A stretch of 49,755 nt of DNA from Streptomyces silvae (GTDB lineage Bacteria; Actinomycetota; Actinomycetes; Streptomycetales; Streptomycetaceae): positions 1 to 49,755 of the forward strand of contig NZ_JAERUC010000063.1 of the NCBI RefSeq assembly GCF_016745505.1, in the 5' to 3' direction. Both the position numbers and the translations under genes were made by a program. How positions within the stretch are numbered: the first letter of the stretch is position 1; every line of letters begins with the position of its first letter. Shown piece by piece: positions 40,254 through 48,491 of the stretch. The notes beneath the pieces are model-generated. The model saw only the letters and a program-made list of their open reading frames with translations, did no database searches and was not told the DNA's origin.

Positions 40254-41488
40254 TGATCACTCCCGCCATCCGGCTCAAGAACATCGCCTTCCTCGTCGTC
40301 GCCGTACTCGTCCTCGGCTTCCTGGGGGTGCGGTACGCCGACCTCGGCCACTACGTCGGGCTGCGCGACTACTACACCGTCACGGTGCAACTCCCGCAGA
40401 CCGGAGGTCTCTTCACCCACTCCAACGTCAGCTACCGGGGCGTGTCCGTGGGCAGGGTCGGCCCGATCGAGCTCACCGACGACGGCGTCGAGGCCGAACT
40501 GCGCATCGAGAACGACGCACCGCCGATCCCCGACAGCCTGGAGGCCGTCGTCGCCAGCCTCTCCGCCGTCGGCGAGCAGTACATCGACCTGCGGCCCACC
40601 CGCGCGGACGGGCCCTTCCTGGAGAACGGCTCGGTCATCGACCAGGCCGACACCACGATCCCCGCACCCGTCACCGACGTCCTCACCAGCGTCAACGACC
40701 TGACGGCCTCGGTCGACACGGAAGCGCTGCGCACGGTCGTCGACGAGTTCGGCGCCGCGTTCAGCGGGCGTGGCGACGACCTCCAGGTCCTGCTGGACAC
40801 CGGCGGTGAGTTCATCGAGGCCGCCGACGAGGCGCTGCCGACCACCACGAAACTGATGGCCGACGGAGAGACGGTGCTACGGACCCAGAACGAACAGGGC
40901 GAAGCGCTCAAGGGCTTCGCCTCGGGCGCCGAGGAACTCGCCGCCGAACTCAAGGGATCCGACACCGACCTGCGCCGGCTCATCGCCGCGGCACCCGACG
41001 CCACCGAACAGATCAGCGGACTGCTGCGCGATCTCGACCCCGCCTTCGGGGTGGTCGTCGCCAACCTCCTCACCACCTCCGAGGTCGCCGTCACCCGCCA
41101 GCGCGGACTGGAGGAACTCCTGGTGAAGCTCCCCGCGGTCGCGGCCGCCGGGGCGAGCGCCGTCGACGCGGACGGCGCCAGGTTCGGCATGTCGGTCACC
41201 TTCTTCGAACCACTGCCCTGCACCGCCGGGTACGGCTCCACCACCTACCGCCCGGGCACCGACACCTCGGCCGCCCCCGCCGCCAACACCAAGGCCCGCT
41301 GCGCTTCTTCGCCCGGCAGCGGCATCAACGTCCGCGGCAGCGCCAACGCCCCGAAGGGCGGCCCCGTGCCCGAACCGTTCACCCCGGGCCCGGGCCTCCT
41401 CCCGGACGCCCCCGGCACCACCGCGGGCACCACAGCCCCGCCGGCCGACGGCATGGCCGGCCTGCTCGGTCTGGGAGGCGGCTCATGA
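40253..41488 (+). CDS. mceF: MCE-family protein, sixth of six (MceF position)
   Basis: A 411-residue MCE protein. Anchor at about 9-27; MCE motifs HSNVSYRGVSVGRVGPIELT and VASLSAVGEQYIDLRP. Helical region at about 130-300. The C-terminal 100 residues are Gly/Pro/Ala-rich with an ending GLLGLGGGS. It overlaps mceE by 1 nt and the first Mce-associated gene by 4 nt. Confidence 0.91.
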   Translation: MITPAIRLKNIAFLVVAVLVLGFLGVRYADLGHYVGLRDYYTVTVQLPQTGGLFTHSNVSYRGVSVGRVGPIELTDDGVEAELRIENDAPPIPDSLEAVVASLSAVGEQYIDLRPTRADGPFLENGSVIDQADTTIPAPVTDVLTSVNDLTASVDTEALRTVVDEFGAAFSGRGDDLQVLLDTGGEFIEAADEALPTTTKLMADGETVLRTQNEQGEALKGFASGAEELAAELKGSDTDLRRLIAAAPDATEQISGLLRDLDPAFGVVVANLLTTSEVAVTRQRGLEELLVKLPAVAAAGASAVDADGARFGMSVTFFEPLPCTAGYGSTTYRPGTDTSAAPAANTKARCASSPGSGINVRGSANAPKGGPVPEPFTPGPGLLPDAPGTTAGTTAPPADGMAGLLGLGGGS

Positions 41489-42006
41489 GCAGCCGTACGA
41501 GGACGGGGCTCGGCTGGTCCGCCCTGCTCGCCGCGGTCCTGGTCTGCGCGCTCGGCACCTGGTCGTACGCCCAGGCCCGGGGCGACGACACGCTGGCGTA
41601 CGCGAAGAGCCGCGACGCCGCGCTCGCCGACGGCAAGCGGCACCTCGCCCGGCTGACCAGCATGGACGGCAGGAACGCCACGAGCGTGAAGTCCGGGATC
41701 GATGCCTGGCTCGACGCCTCGGCCGGACCGCTGCACGACCGGCTGGAGAGCACCCGCAAGAAGGACGCGGGCCGGCTCACCGAGTCCGGCGCCACCGCGC
41801 GCGGCAAGGTCACCGACGCCGCGCTCACCGCGCTCGACGACCGGGCCGGCACGGCCGCGCTCATCGCGACCGCCGACATCGAGGTCACCCCCCGCACCGG
41901 CAAGGGCGGCACGGAGCGCAAACGCTTCGAGGTGACCCTGACCCGCACCGGGAACGGCTGGAAGATCAAGGCACTCGAAGCGCTACCGGTCGGGAGCGGC
42001 TCATGA
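41485..42006 (+). CDS. Mce-associated membrane protein, type A copy 1
   Basis: A 173-residue protein with one N-terminal membrane helix (about 9-27) and an extracytoplasmic domain ending TRTGNGWKIKALEALPVG. The pattern resembles mycobacterial Mce-associated (Mam) proteins, which support assembly or stability of Mce complexes. It is a paralogue of the gene at 42608: both share YAxARxDxxLA, a conserved TxxLHxxL-type segment and LTDxxLxxLDxRAG-type segment. It overlaps mceF and the next gene by 4 nt each. Confidence 0.83.
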   Translation: MSSRTRTGLGWSALLAAVLVCALGTWSYAQARGDDTLAYAKSRDAALADGKRHLARLTSMDGRNATSVKSGIDAWLDASAGPLHDRLESTRKKDAGRLTESGATARGKVTDAALTALDDRAGTAALIATADIEVTPRTGKGGTERKRFEVTLTRTGNGWKIKALEALPVGSGS

Positions 42007-42596
42007 CCCAGGACACCGCGACAGTGACCGGCCCGCCGGACCTCGGCCCCGTGCCGGAGTCCGGGCCGGACGGCGGCCCGGACACGGCCCCCGCACGCCG
42101 GAGATGGGTCCGCCCGCTCGCCGCGGTGCTGGCCGTCGCCCTGCTGGGCGTGGGCGGCACCCTGTTCGTCCAGGGGCGGCAGCTGCGCGACACCCCCGCC
42201 ACCTCCAACCGCGCCCTGACCGACTCCGCCGCGACCAGCCGGGTCACCGGCGACGTGAGCAGCGCGCTGGGCAAGGTCTTCTCGTACAGCCCGCAGGCCA
42301 CCGCCGCCACCAAGGAGGCGGCGAAACAGCTGCTCGCGGGCCGGGCACTCCAGCAGTACGCGGCCCTGTTCGGCCAGGTCGAGAAACAGGCAGCCGACCA
42401 GAAGCTGACACTCACCAGCCAGGTCGTACGCGCCGGGGTCACCCGGCTCACCGGCAGCAGCGCCCACCTCCTCGTCTTCCTCGACCAGATCTACGAGCGC
42501 GAGGGGAAGGCCGCCACCACGGCGGCGGCGCAGCTGTCCGTGACCGCGGAACTGCGGGGCGGACAGTGGCGGATCGTCGACATCACCTCCAGGTAG
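42003..42596 (+). CDS. Mce-associated membrane protein, type B copy 1
   Basis: A 197-residue protein. A cytosolic Pro-rich N-terminus of about 35 residues is followed by one membrane helix (about 39-56) and a Mam-type extracytoplasmic domain. That domain contains LRDTPATSNRALTDSAATSR, VFSYSP, LLAGRALQQYAALFGQV and an end RGGQWRIVDITSR. It is a paralogue of the gene at 43180 (VFSYD, HLTGKAVQQHKDMLAEV, RGDTWRIAAIDT). The start overlaps the preceding gene (ATGA). Confidence 0.83.
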   Translation: MTQDTATVTGPPDLGPVPESGPDGGPDTAPARRRWVRPLAAVLAVALLGVGGTLFVQGRQLRDTPATSNRALTDSAATSRVTGDVSSALGKVFSYSPQATAATKEAAKQLLAGRALQQYAALFGQVEKQAADQKLTLTSQVVRAGVTRLTGSSAHLLVFLDQIYEREGKAATTAAAQLSVTAELRGGQWRIVDITSR

Positions 42597-42607
42597 GGGA
42601 GAGCACG

Positions 42608-43138
42608 ATGGCACGGGTATCCATGACGACCACTCCGCTGCGGGCGGCAGCCCTCGCGCTGACCGTCGCGGCCGCCGTCGCCGCGGGCTGGGGAGGCTGG
42701 TCGCGCTACGACGCCGCGCACGACGCGTCCGCGGCCTACGCCCAGGCCCGCAACGACGCCCTGGCGGCGGGGGAGCAGGCCGTGCAGAACATGAACACGC
42801 TCGACCACGCCCGGCTCGACCAGGGACTGGACAGCTGGGAGGACTCGACCACCGGTGATCTGCACAAGCAACTCGTCGACGGGCGCGACGCGTTCGTCGA
42901 GCAGATCGAGGCCGCGAAGACGGTCAGCACCGCCAAGGTGCTGTCCGGAGCGGTGACGGAGCTGGACGACCGGGCGGGCAAGGCGGGCGTGATGGTGGCG
43001 CTGCGGGTCACCGTGACCGCCCCCGAGGGTGAACCCGCGGTCAAGGAGAGCCGGATGCTCGGGCAGCTCACCCGCACCTCCGGGGGATGGAAGCTCAGCG
43101 CCCTCGGCCAGGCACCCGTAGGCAACACCGCCGGCTGA
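42608..43138 (+). CDS. Mce-associated membrane protein, type A copy 2
   Basis: A 176-residue single-helix protein (membrane segment about 9-30) paralogous to the product of 41485-42006. Shared features are the YAQARNDALA stretch, TLDHARLDQGLDSWEDSTTGDLHKQL, LDDRAGKAG and the ending LTRTSGGWKLSALGQAPVG. The ATG at 42608 follows GGGGAGAGC 11 nt after the previous stop. The frame extends upstream only inside the previous gene. Confidence 0.83.
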   Translation: MARVSMTTTPLRAAALALTVAAAVAAGWGGWSRYDAAHDASAAYAQARNDALAAGEQAVQNMNTLDHARLDQGLDSWEDSTTGDLHKQLVDGRDAFVEQIEAAKTVSTAKVLSGAVTELDDRAGKAGVMVALRVTVTAPEGEPAVKESRMLGQLTRTSGGWKLSALGQAPVGNTAG

Positions 43139-43179
43139 CCGCGACCCGCCCCGCCCCGCCCTTTCGAGAGGACCACCGC

Positions 43180-43914
43180 ATGTCGACGACCCGTCACCTC
43201 GTCAACCGCCGCCGCCGGCTCGCCACCGTCGCCGCGACGGCAGCCCCGCCGCGCACCATCGCGACCCCGCGACCGGCGCCCGAACCGCTCACCGAGGCCG
43301 GGGACGAGACCGAGGCCAGTACCGGGACCGAGCCCGGGACCGAGCCTGAGCCCGAGGGCGAGCCCGCCCACGACGATCCCCCGCGCAGACGCCTGCCCCG
43401 CCTGCGTATCCGGCTGCCCGCCGTCCTCTGTGCCGCGACGCTGCTCCTCGGCGCCTTCGCCGCCTGGTCGTTCACCTCCGCCGGCGCGCTGCGCGACGAG
43501 CCGAGCCGGCAGAACACGGCGCTCACCGACATCGGCAGGACCAGCGAGGTGAAGGGGCAGATCACGGAGGCCGTCGGCGCGGTCTTCTCGTACGACTACG
43601 CCTCGCCCGGGAAGTCCGACCTCGCCGCCCGGAAGCATCTGACCGGCAAGGCGGTCCAGCAGCACAAGGACATGCTCGCCGAGGTCCGCGCCCAGGCCCC
43701 GAAGCAGAAGCTCGTCCTCACCACGGCCGTCACCGAGAGCGGTGTCGAGTTCCTCGACGGCGACCGGGCCAGGCTGCTGGTCTTCGCCGACCAGAGCAAC
43801 ACCCGGACCGGCAAGGAGGAGGAGACGACCTACGCGGCCGCCATGTTCGCCGTGGACGCCGTCCGCCGCGGCGACACCTGGCGGATCGCGGCCATCGACA
43901 CGTTCACGCGCTGA
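43180..43914 (+). CDS. Mce-associated membrane protein, type B copy 2
   Basis: A 244-residue protein. It has a longer cytosolic N-terminus than its paralogue at 42003, containing acidic Glu/Thr/Pro repeats (about 38-65) and an Arg patch, then one membrane helix (about 89-108) and the Mam-type domain. The ATG follows GAGAGGA. It completes the A-B-A'-B' order. A short gap of 18 nt leads to the transglycosylase gene. Confidence 0.82.
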   Translation: MSTTRHLVNRRRRLATVAATAAPPRTIATPRPAPEPLTEAGDETEASTGTEPGTEPEPEGEPAHDDPPRRRLPRLRIRLPAVLCAATLLLGAFAAWSFTSAGALRDEPSRQNTALTDIGRTSEVKGQITEAVGAVFSYDYASPGKSDLAARKHLTGKAVQQHKDMLAEVRAQAPKQKLVLTTAVTESGVEFLDGDRARLLVFADQSNTRTGKEEETTYAAAMFAVDAVRRGDTWRIAAIDTFTR

Positions 43915-43932
43915 CCCAGGAGAGGCAGACAC

Positions 43933-45168
43933 ATGAGGTTCGACGGAACCATGCGCCGCGGACTCACCGGCACGGCCACCGCGGTCGCCGCCATGGCCGC
44001 GCTCACCGCGTCCCAGGCCCCCGGGCTCACGGGCGGCACCCCCGCCGACGACATGAAGAACGTGGCTTCGGACGAGGTCGTCTGGACCGAGGTGCCGAAC
44101 GACGACAGCTACCACACCGAGCTGCCGCCCCTGCGGTCACCGGAGCCGCCCGTCACCACCGGGAAGAAGCCCGCCCCGGCAGCCGTGGTGCAGTCCTGGG
44201 CCGAGGCGGGCATCCCCGCCACCGTGCTCGCCGCCTACCGCGACGCACAGCGAGCGCTCGGCCGGACCGACCCCGGCTGCCACCTCCCCTGGCAGCTGCT
44301 GGCGGCCATCGGCAAGGTGGAGTCCGGCCACGCGTCGGGCGGCCGGGTGGACGCCGCCGGCACCACGCTCACCCCGATCCTGGGACCGGTCCTGAACGGA
44401 GCGGGCTTCGCCAACATCCCGGACACCGACAACGGGGTCTACGACGGCGACACCCGGTACGACCGGGCCGTCGGGCCGATGCAGTTCATCCCCTCCACCT
44501 GGGCGCACTGGGGCAAGGACGGCAACGGCGACGGCCGCGCCGACCCCGGCAACATCGGTGACTCGGCCCTCGCCGCCGGCCACTACCTCTGCGCCGGGGC
44601 CCGCGACCTGTCCGTACGGGCCGACCTCGACCGGGCGGTCCTCAGCTACAACCACTCGGACACCTACCTGCGCACGGTCCTGTCCTGGCTGGAGTTCTAC
44701 CGCAAGGGCGTCCACCCCGTCGCCGACGGCAAGGGCGTGATCCCGAGGAGCCCCGGCGCGGGAAGCCCCCACGCGCCCAAGGCCCCGGTCGGCGGCCCCG
44801 GCAGCCCGAGCGCCCCCGGCAAGGGCGGCGGCATCGTCGTAGGCCCGCAGCCCAGCGCCACGCCGGCCCCCTCCGCCTCGCCGAAGCCCACCCCGACGGA
44901 CTCCGGCAGCCCGGACCCCGGCGGGTCCCCGAGCCCCACGGACCCGACCCCCGGCCCCGATCCGACGGACAGCGGCTCGCCCGACCCCACGACCACGCCC
45001 GACCCCACCACCACACCGGACCCGGGCCCCGGCGCCACGGATCCGACCACGACACCCACCCCGGACCCCACCACCGGACCCCCCTGCCCCACACCCACGG
45101 CGGACGCCGACCCCACCACCCCCGCGGAGACCCCGGCCGGCGAACCCTGCGCCACCCCCACCGCCTGA
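43933..45168 (+). CDS. Exported lytic transglycosylase, last gene of the mce operon
   Basis: A 411-residue protein. The signal or anchor segment lies at about 8-28. An SLT-type domain covers about 85-258: catalytic Glu130 in IGKVESGHAS, then GPMQFIPSTW (181-190) and a YNHSDTYL end. Within it, DGNGDGRADP (196-205) resembles a calcium-binding EF-hand loop. The C-terminal 150 residues are a Pro/Thr/Asp-rich, repetitive, probably wall-spanning tail with three cysteines near the end. It cleaves peptidoglycan glycan strands. Position at the end of the mce operon suggests it makes room for the Mce assembly. The ATG follows AGGAGAGG. Confidence 0.87.
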   Translation: MRFDGTMRRGLTGTATAVAAMAALTASQAPGLTGGTPADDMKNVASDEVVWTEVPNDDSYHTELPPLRSPEPPVTTGKKPAPAAVVQSWAEAGIPATVLAAYRDAQRALGRTDPGCHLPWQLLAAIGKVESGHASGGRVDAAGTTLTPILGPVLNGAGFANIPDTDNGVYDGDTRYDRAVGPMQFIPSTWAHWGKDGNGDGRADPGNIGDSALAAGHYLCAGARDLSVRADLDRAVLSYNHSDTYLRTVLSWLEFYRKGVHPVADGKGVIPRSPGAGSPHAPKAPVGGPGSPSAPGKGGGIVVGPQPSATPAPSASPKPTPTDSGSPDPGGSPSPTDPTPGPDPTDSGSPDPTTTPDPTTTPDPGPGATDPTTTPTPDPTTGPPCPTPTADADPTTPAETPAGEPCATPTA

Positions 45169-45172
45169 CGGA

Positions 45173-46234
45173 TCAGCGGCCGTCGAGCACCTCGGACAGG
45201 TCGTACCGCACCACTTCCTCCAGCTGCGCGTAGGTGCAGCCGGCGGGGGTGCGGTCCGGCCGCCACCGCCGGAACTGCGTGGTGTGGCGGAACCGGTCAC
45301 CCTCCATGTGGTCGTACGCCACCTCGCAGACCCGCTCCGGCGCGAGCGCCACCCAGGACAGGTCCTTCTTGCCGGACCAGCGGCTCGGCGCACCCGGCAG
45401 CCGCGCGCCCTCGTGCGCCGCTGCCTCCGCCCAGGCCGCCCACGGGTGTTCCGCCGGGTCGATGCGCGACGGCTCCAGCTCCTCCACGAGCTCGGCCCGC
45501 CGCTTCATCGAGAAGGCCGCGCACACCCCCACGTGCTGCAGCGTGCCCCCGGCGTCGTACAGGCCGAGAAGGAGCGAGCCGACCACCGGGCCGCTCTTGT
45601 GGAAGCGGTAGCCCGCCACCACGCAGTCGGCCGTCCGCTCGTGCTTGATCTTGTACATGACCCGCGCGTCCGGCCGGTACGGCAGATCGAGCGGCTTGGC
45701 GACCACCCCGTCGAGCCCCGCCCCCTCGTACCGCTCGAACCACTCCCGCGCGAGGTCCGGGTCCGTGGTGCACGGGGCCAGATGGACGGGCGGCGAGGCG
45801 TCCGCCAGGGCCTCCTCCAGGACCGTCCGGCGTTCGGTCTGCGCCGCCGCGAGCAGGGACGTGTCGTCCAGGGCCAGGATGTCGAAGGCGACGAAACTCG
45901 CCGGGATCTGTCCGGCCAGCATCCGCACCCGGGAGTCGGCCGGATGGATGCGCTCGCTCAGCCGGTCGAAGTCGAGCCGCCCCTCGTACGGCAGGACGAT
46001 CTCACCGTCGATCACGCACCGCGGCGGCAGGTTCTCCCGCACGGCGGTCACCACCTCGGGGAAGTAGCGGGTGAGGGGCTTCCCCGTGCGGCTCCCGATC
46101 ACCACCTCGTCGCCGTCCCGGTGCACGATCGCCCGGAAGCCGTCCCACTTCGCCTCGTACTGCATACCGGGGGGAATCGTGGACACGGACTTGGCGAGCA
46201 TCGGCTTCACAGGAGGCATCACCGGCAGGTCCAT
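45173..46234 (-). CDS. ATP-dependent DNA ligase (LigC-like)
   Basis: A 353-residue ligase. Motif I is EAKWDGFRA with nucleophile Lys29. Later nucleotidyltransferase motifs are FVAFDILAL (motif III), EGAGLDGVVAKP (IV) and VMYKIKHERTADCVVAGY (V), followed by an OB-fold region ending with RWRPDR. It seals nicks and is of the size of stand-alone actinobacterial LigC enzymes used in end-joining or alternative excision repair. ATG 46234 is the likely start; ATG 46219 is an alternative. It is divergent from a LigD-type polymerase gene, the usual pairing. Confidence 0.92.
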   Translation of the reverse strand: MDLPVMPPVKPMLAKSVSTIPPGMQYEAKWDGFRAIVHRDGDEVVIGSRTGKPLTRYFPEVVTAVRENLPPRCVIDGEIVLPYEGRLDFDRLSERIHPADSRVRMLAGQIPASFVAFDILALDDTSLLAAAQTERRTVLEEALADASPPVHLAPCTTDPDLAREWFERYEGAGLDGVVAKPLDLPYRPDARVMYKIKHERTADCVVAGYRFHKSGPVVGSLLLGLYDAGGTLQHVGVCAAFSMKRRAELVEELEPSRIDPAEHPWAAWAEAAAHEGARLPGAPSRWSGKKDLSWVALAPERVCEVAYDHMEGDRFRHTTQFRRWRPDRTPAGCTYAQLEEVVRYDLSEVLDGR

Positions 46235-46273
46235 GGCCCCGATTCTCACCCACCGCACGGAGCACGTCCTCCG

Positions 46274-46286
46274 ATATGCGGCATAT
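46274..46286. promoter_or_regulatory. Palindrome ATATGC-G-GCATAT between ligase and polymerase genes
   Basis: A 13-bp perfect palindrome in the 77-bp divergent gap. On the plus strand, TACGGT (46299-46304) ends 7 nt before the polymerase ATG and could be a leaderless -10. The palindrome could be a shared operator for the two repair genes. Confidence 0.45.
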
Positions 46287-46311
46287 GTGGGCCCGGCCTA
46301 CGGTGTCCGAC

Positions 46312-47343
46312 ATGGGAGCAGGAGCAGCGGTGGAGCTGGACGTGGACGGACGAGCCGTACGGCTGTCCAACCCGGACAAGGTGTACTTCCCGGAGAAGGG
46401 CTACACCAAGAAGGACGTGGCCGACTATTTCCAGGCCGTGGGGCCCGGGATCCTCCGCGCCCTGCGCGAGCGGCCGACCACCCTCCAGCGCTTCGTCGAC
46501 GGGGTCGAGGGCGAGTTCTTCTACCAGAAGCGGGCGCCGAAGAACCTCCCCGACTGGACCCCCACCGCCCGGATCGAGTTCCCCAGCGGCCGGCACGCCG
46601 ACGAGATGTGCCCCACCGAACTGGGCGCCGTCCTCTGGGCGGTCAACCTCGGCACCCTGACCTTCCACCCCTGGCCCGTCCGCAGGGCCGACACCGACCA
46701 CCCCGACGAGCTGCGCATCGACCTCGACCCGCAGCCCGGAACCGACTACGCCGACGCGGTCAGGGCCGCCCACGAACTGCGCGCGGTCCTCGACGACCAC
46801 GGGCTGCGCGGCTGGCCCAAGACCTCCGGCGGGCGCGGCATCCACGTCTTCGTCCCCCTCGTCCCGGAGTGGACGTTCACCCAGGTCAGGCGCTCCGCCA
46901 TCGCGGTGGGACGGGAGCTGGAGCGCAGGATGCCGGATCGGGTGACCACCGCCTGGTGGAAGGAGGAGCGGGGGGAGCGGATCTTCGTCGACTACAACCA
47001 GACGGCCCGGGACCGCACCATCGCCTCCGCCTACTCCGTACGCCCCTTCCCGCACGCCCCGGTCTCCGCGCCCCTGCGCTGGGACGAGATCGACGACGCC
47101 GAACCCCGCGACTTCGACCTCCGCACCATGCCCGCCCGGTACGCCGAGGTGGGCGACCTGCACGCCGACATGGACGACCACGCCTTCCGCCTCGACCAGG
47201 TGCTGGAGCTGGCGCGGCGCGACGAACACGAGCACGAGCTCGGTGACCTGCCGTATCCGCCGGAGTACCCGAAGATGCCCGGCGAGCCGAAACGGGTGCA
47301 GCCCAGCCGCGCCCGGCACGACAGCGGCGACGGCGACGCATGA
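46312..47343 (+). CDS. LigD-type polymerase-domain (PolDom) protein
   Basis: A 343-residue archaeo-eukaryotic primase-like polymerase as found in LigD. Visible are VRLSNPDKVYFPEKGYTK, RIDLDPQPG (the metal-binding DxD acids), KTSGGRGIHVFVPL (with His) and DYNQTARDRTIASAYSVRP. In bacterial end joining the domain adds ribonucleotides at breaks. Here it is stand-alone, with the ligase on the opposite strand; a Ku gene is not in the window. The ATG at 46312 is preferred (leaderless -10); the frame opens earlier at 46276. Its stop overlaps the next gene by 4 nt. Confidence 0.92.
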   Translation: MGAGAAVELDVDGRAVRLSNPDKVYFPEKGYTKKDVADYFQAVGPGILRALRERPTTLQRFVDGVEGEFFYQKRAPKNLPDWTPTARIEFPSGRHADEMCPTELGAVLWAVNLGTLTFHPWPVRRADTDHPDELRIDLDPQPGTDYADAVRAAHELRAVLDDHGLRGWPKTSGGRGIHVFVPLVPEWTFTQVRRSAIAVGRELERRMPDRVTTAWWKEERGERIFVDYNQTARDRTIASAYSVRPFPHAPVSAPLRWDEIDDAEPRDFDLRTMPARYAEVGDLHADMDDHAFRLDQVLELARRDEHEHELGDLPYPPEYPKMPGEPKRVQPSRARHDSGDGDA

Positions 47344-48476
47344 GCACCGAGCAGGGGCCGGAGGAGCACCCTCCGGGCGGCTCCCCGAGCGGCGAAGAGC
47401 ATCCTCCGCAGGGCGATGAGCACCCCCCGCACGGGGCCCACGGCAGGCCTCCGACGCGGGCCGAGAAGTGGGCGTCGTACAAACAGTCCCCGTACGTCCC
47501 CGCCTTCGTGCTGCTCTTCATCCTCGCCGCCGCGGCCGGTCTCTTCGCCGGTTCGTACACCTACACGATGGCCGACCCGACACCGCGTCATATCCCCTCC
47601 GCGGTGGTCGGCGACGTCCAGAGCAGGGGCGGCAAGGTGTTCATCGAAGGGATGGAGAAGGCCCTCGACGCCTCCCTGCAACTGCGCCCGTACGCCACCC
47701 GGGCCGCGGCGCGCGAGGCCATGGAGGAGCAGAAGGTCTTCGTGACCCTGCGGCCGGAGGGGCAGCGGGTGGCCATGGACATCGCCGGGGCCGCCGGGGC
47801 CACGGTCGCCCAGCTGCTCGCGGAGACCGGGGCGAAGGTCGCGAAGGAGTCCGGGGTCCCGGTCACGATCACGGACGTCAAGCCGCTCCAGAAGGGCGAT
47901 CCGCGCGGGCTGGCGCTCTTCTACATCTCGCTGGCCGCCGTCATCGTCGGCTTCGTCGGGGCCATCCAGCTCAGCGTGCACGCCAGGGCGCTCAATCCGT
48001 TCGAGCGGATCGTCTTCACCGTCGCCTACTCCCTGCTGGGCGGCTTCTCGATCGCCGCCGTGGTGGACTGGCTGATCGGCGCGCTGGACCTGCCGTTCGT
48101 CGAGTCCTGGCTGATCCTGGCGTTCACGATGTTCACCTCGGGCATGGTCTTCACCATGTTCAACACCATCATGGGCCGCTGGGCGATGCTCCCCACCTGG
48201 GGGCTCATGGTGCTGCTGGGCAATCCGTCGTCCGGGGGAGCGGTGTCCTGGCCGCTGCTGCCCTCGGCGCTCGGCGAGATCGGGCGCTGGCTGCCGCCAG
48301 GGGCCTCCGTCAACGCCCAGCACACGGCGGTCTACTACCAGGGCCACCAGGTGGCCTTCCCGTTCCTGGTGCTGGGAGCCTGGTCGCTGGTCTCCTGCAC
48401 GGTCTTCTGGGTGTGGCGCCACCGGCACCCCGGCGGCCGTGACCGCATGCCGGAGCATGCGGCCACGGCCGCCTGA
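47340..48476 (+). CDS. Membrane protein of the DUF3533/YhgE-Pip-like group
   Basis: A 378-residue protein. A His/Pro/Glu-rich cytosolic N-terminus (1-40) is followed by a first membrane helix (about 54-74). Then comes an extracytoplasmic domain of about 100 residues. About five more helices lie at 185-370 (FYISLAAVIVGFVGAI, FMLSG-type GMVFTMFNTIMG). The layout matches DUF3533 and ABC-2-like YhgE proteins; no ATPase accompanies it. The start overlaps the polymerase stop by 4 nt, so it is co-translated with a repair gene, with no obvious functional link. Role unknown. Confidence 0.8.
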   Translation: MSTEQGPEEHPPGGSPSGEEHPPQGDEHPPHGAHGRPPTRAEKWASYKQSPYVPAFVLLFILAAAAGLFAGSYTYTMADPTPRHIPSAVVGDVQSRGGKVFIEGMEKALDASLQLRPYATRAAAREAMEEQKVFVTLRPEGQRVAMDIAGAAGATVAQLLAETGAKVAKESGVPVTITDVKPLQKGDPRGLALFYISLAAVIVGFVGAIQLSVHARALNPFERIVFTVAYSLLGGFSIAAVVDWLIGALDLPFVESWLILAFTMFTSGMVFTMFNTIMGRWAMLPTWGLMVLLGNPSSGGAVSWPLLPSALGEIGRWLPPGASVNAQHTAVYYQGHQVAFPFLVLGAWSLVSCTVFWVWRHRHPGGRDRMPEHAATAA

Positions 48477-48491
48477 GTGTGGCTCGCGCGC

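Noticed and set aside
42003..43914. Frameshifted remains of a single Mce-associated gene
   Set aside because: All four frames have their own starts, membrane helices and complete ends; duplication explains them better than decay.
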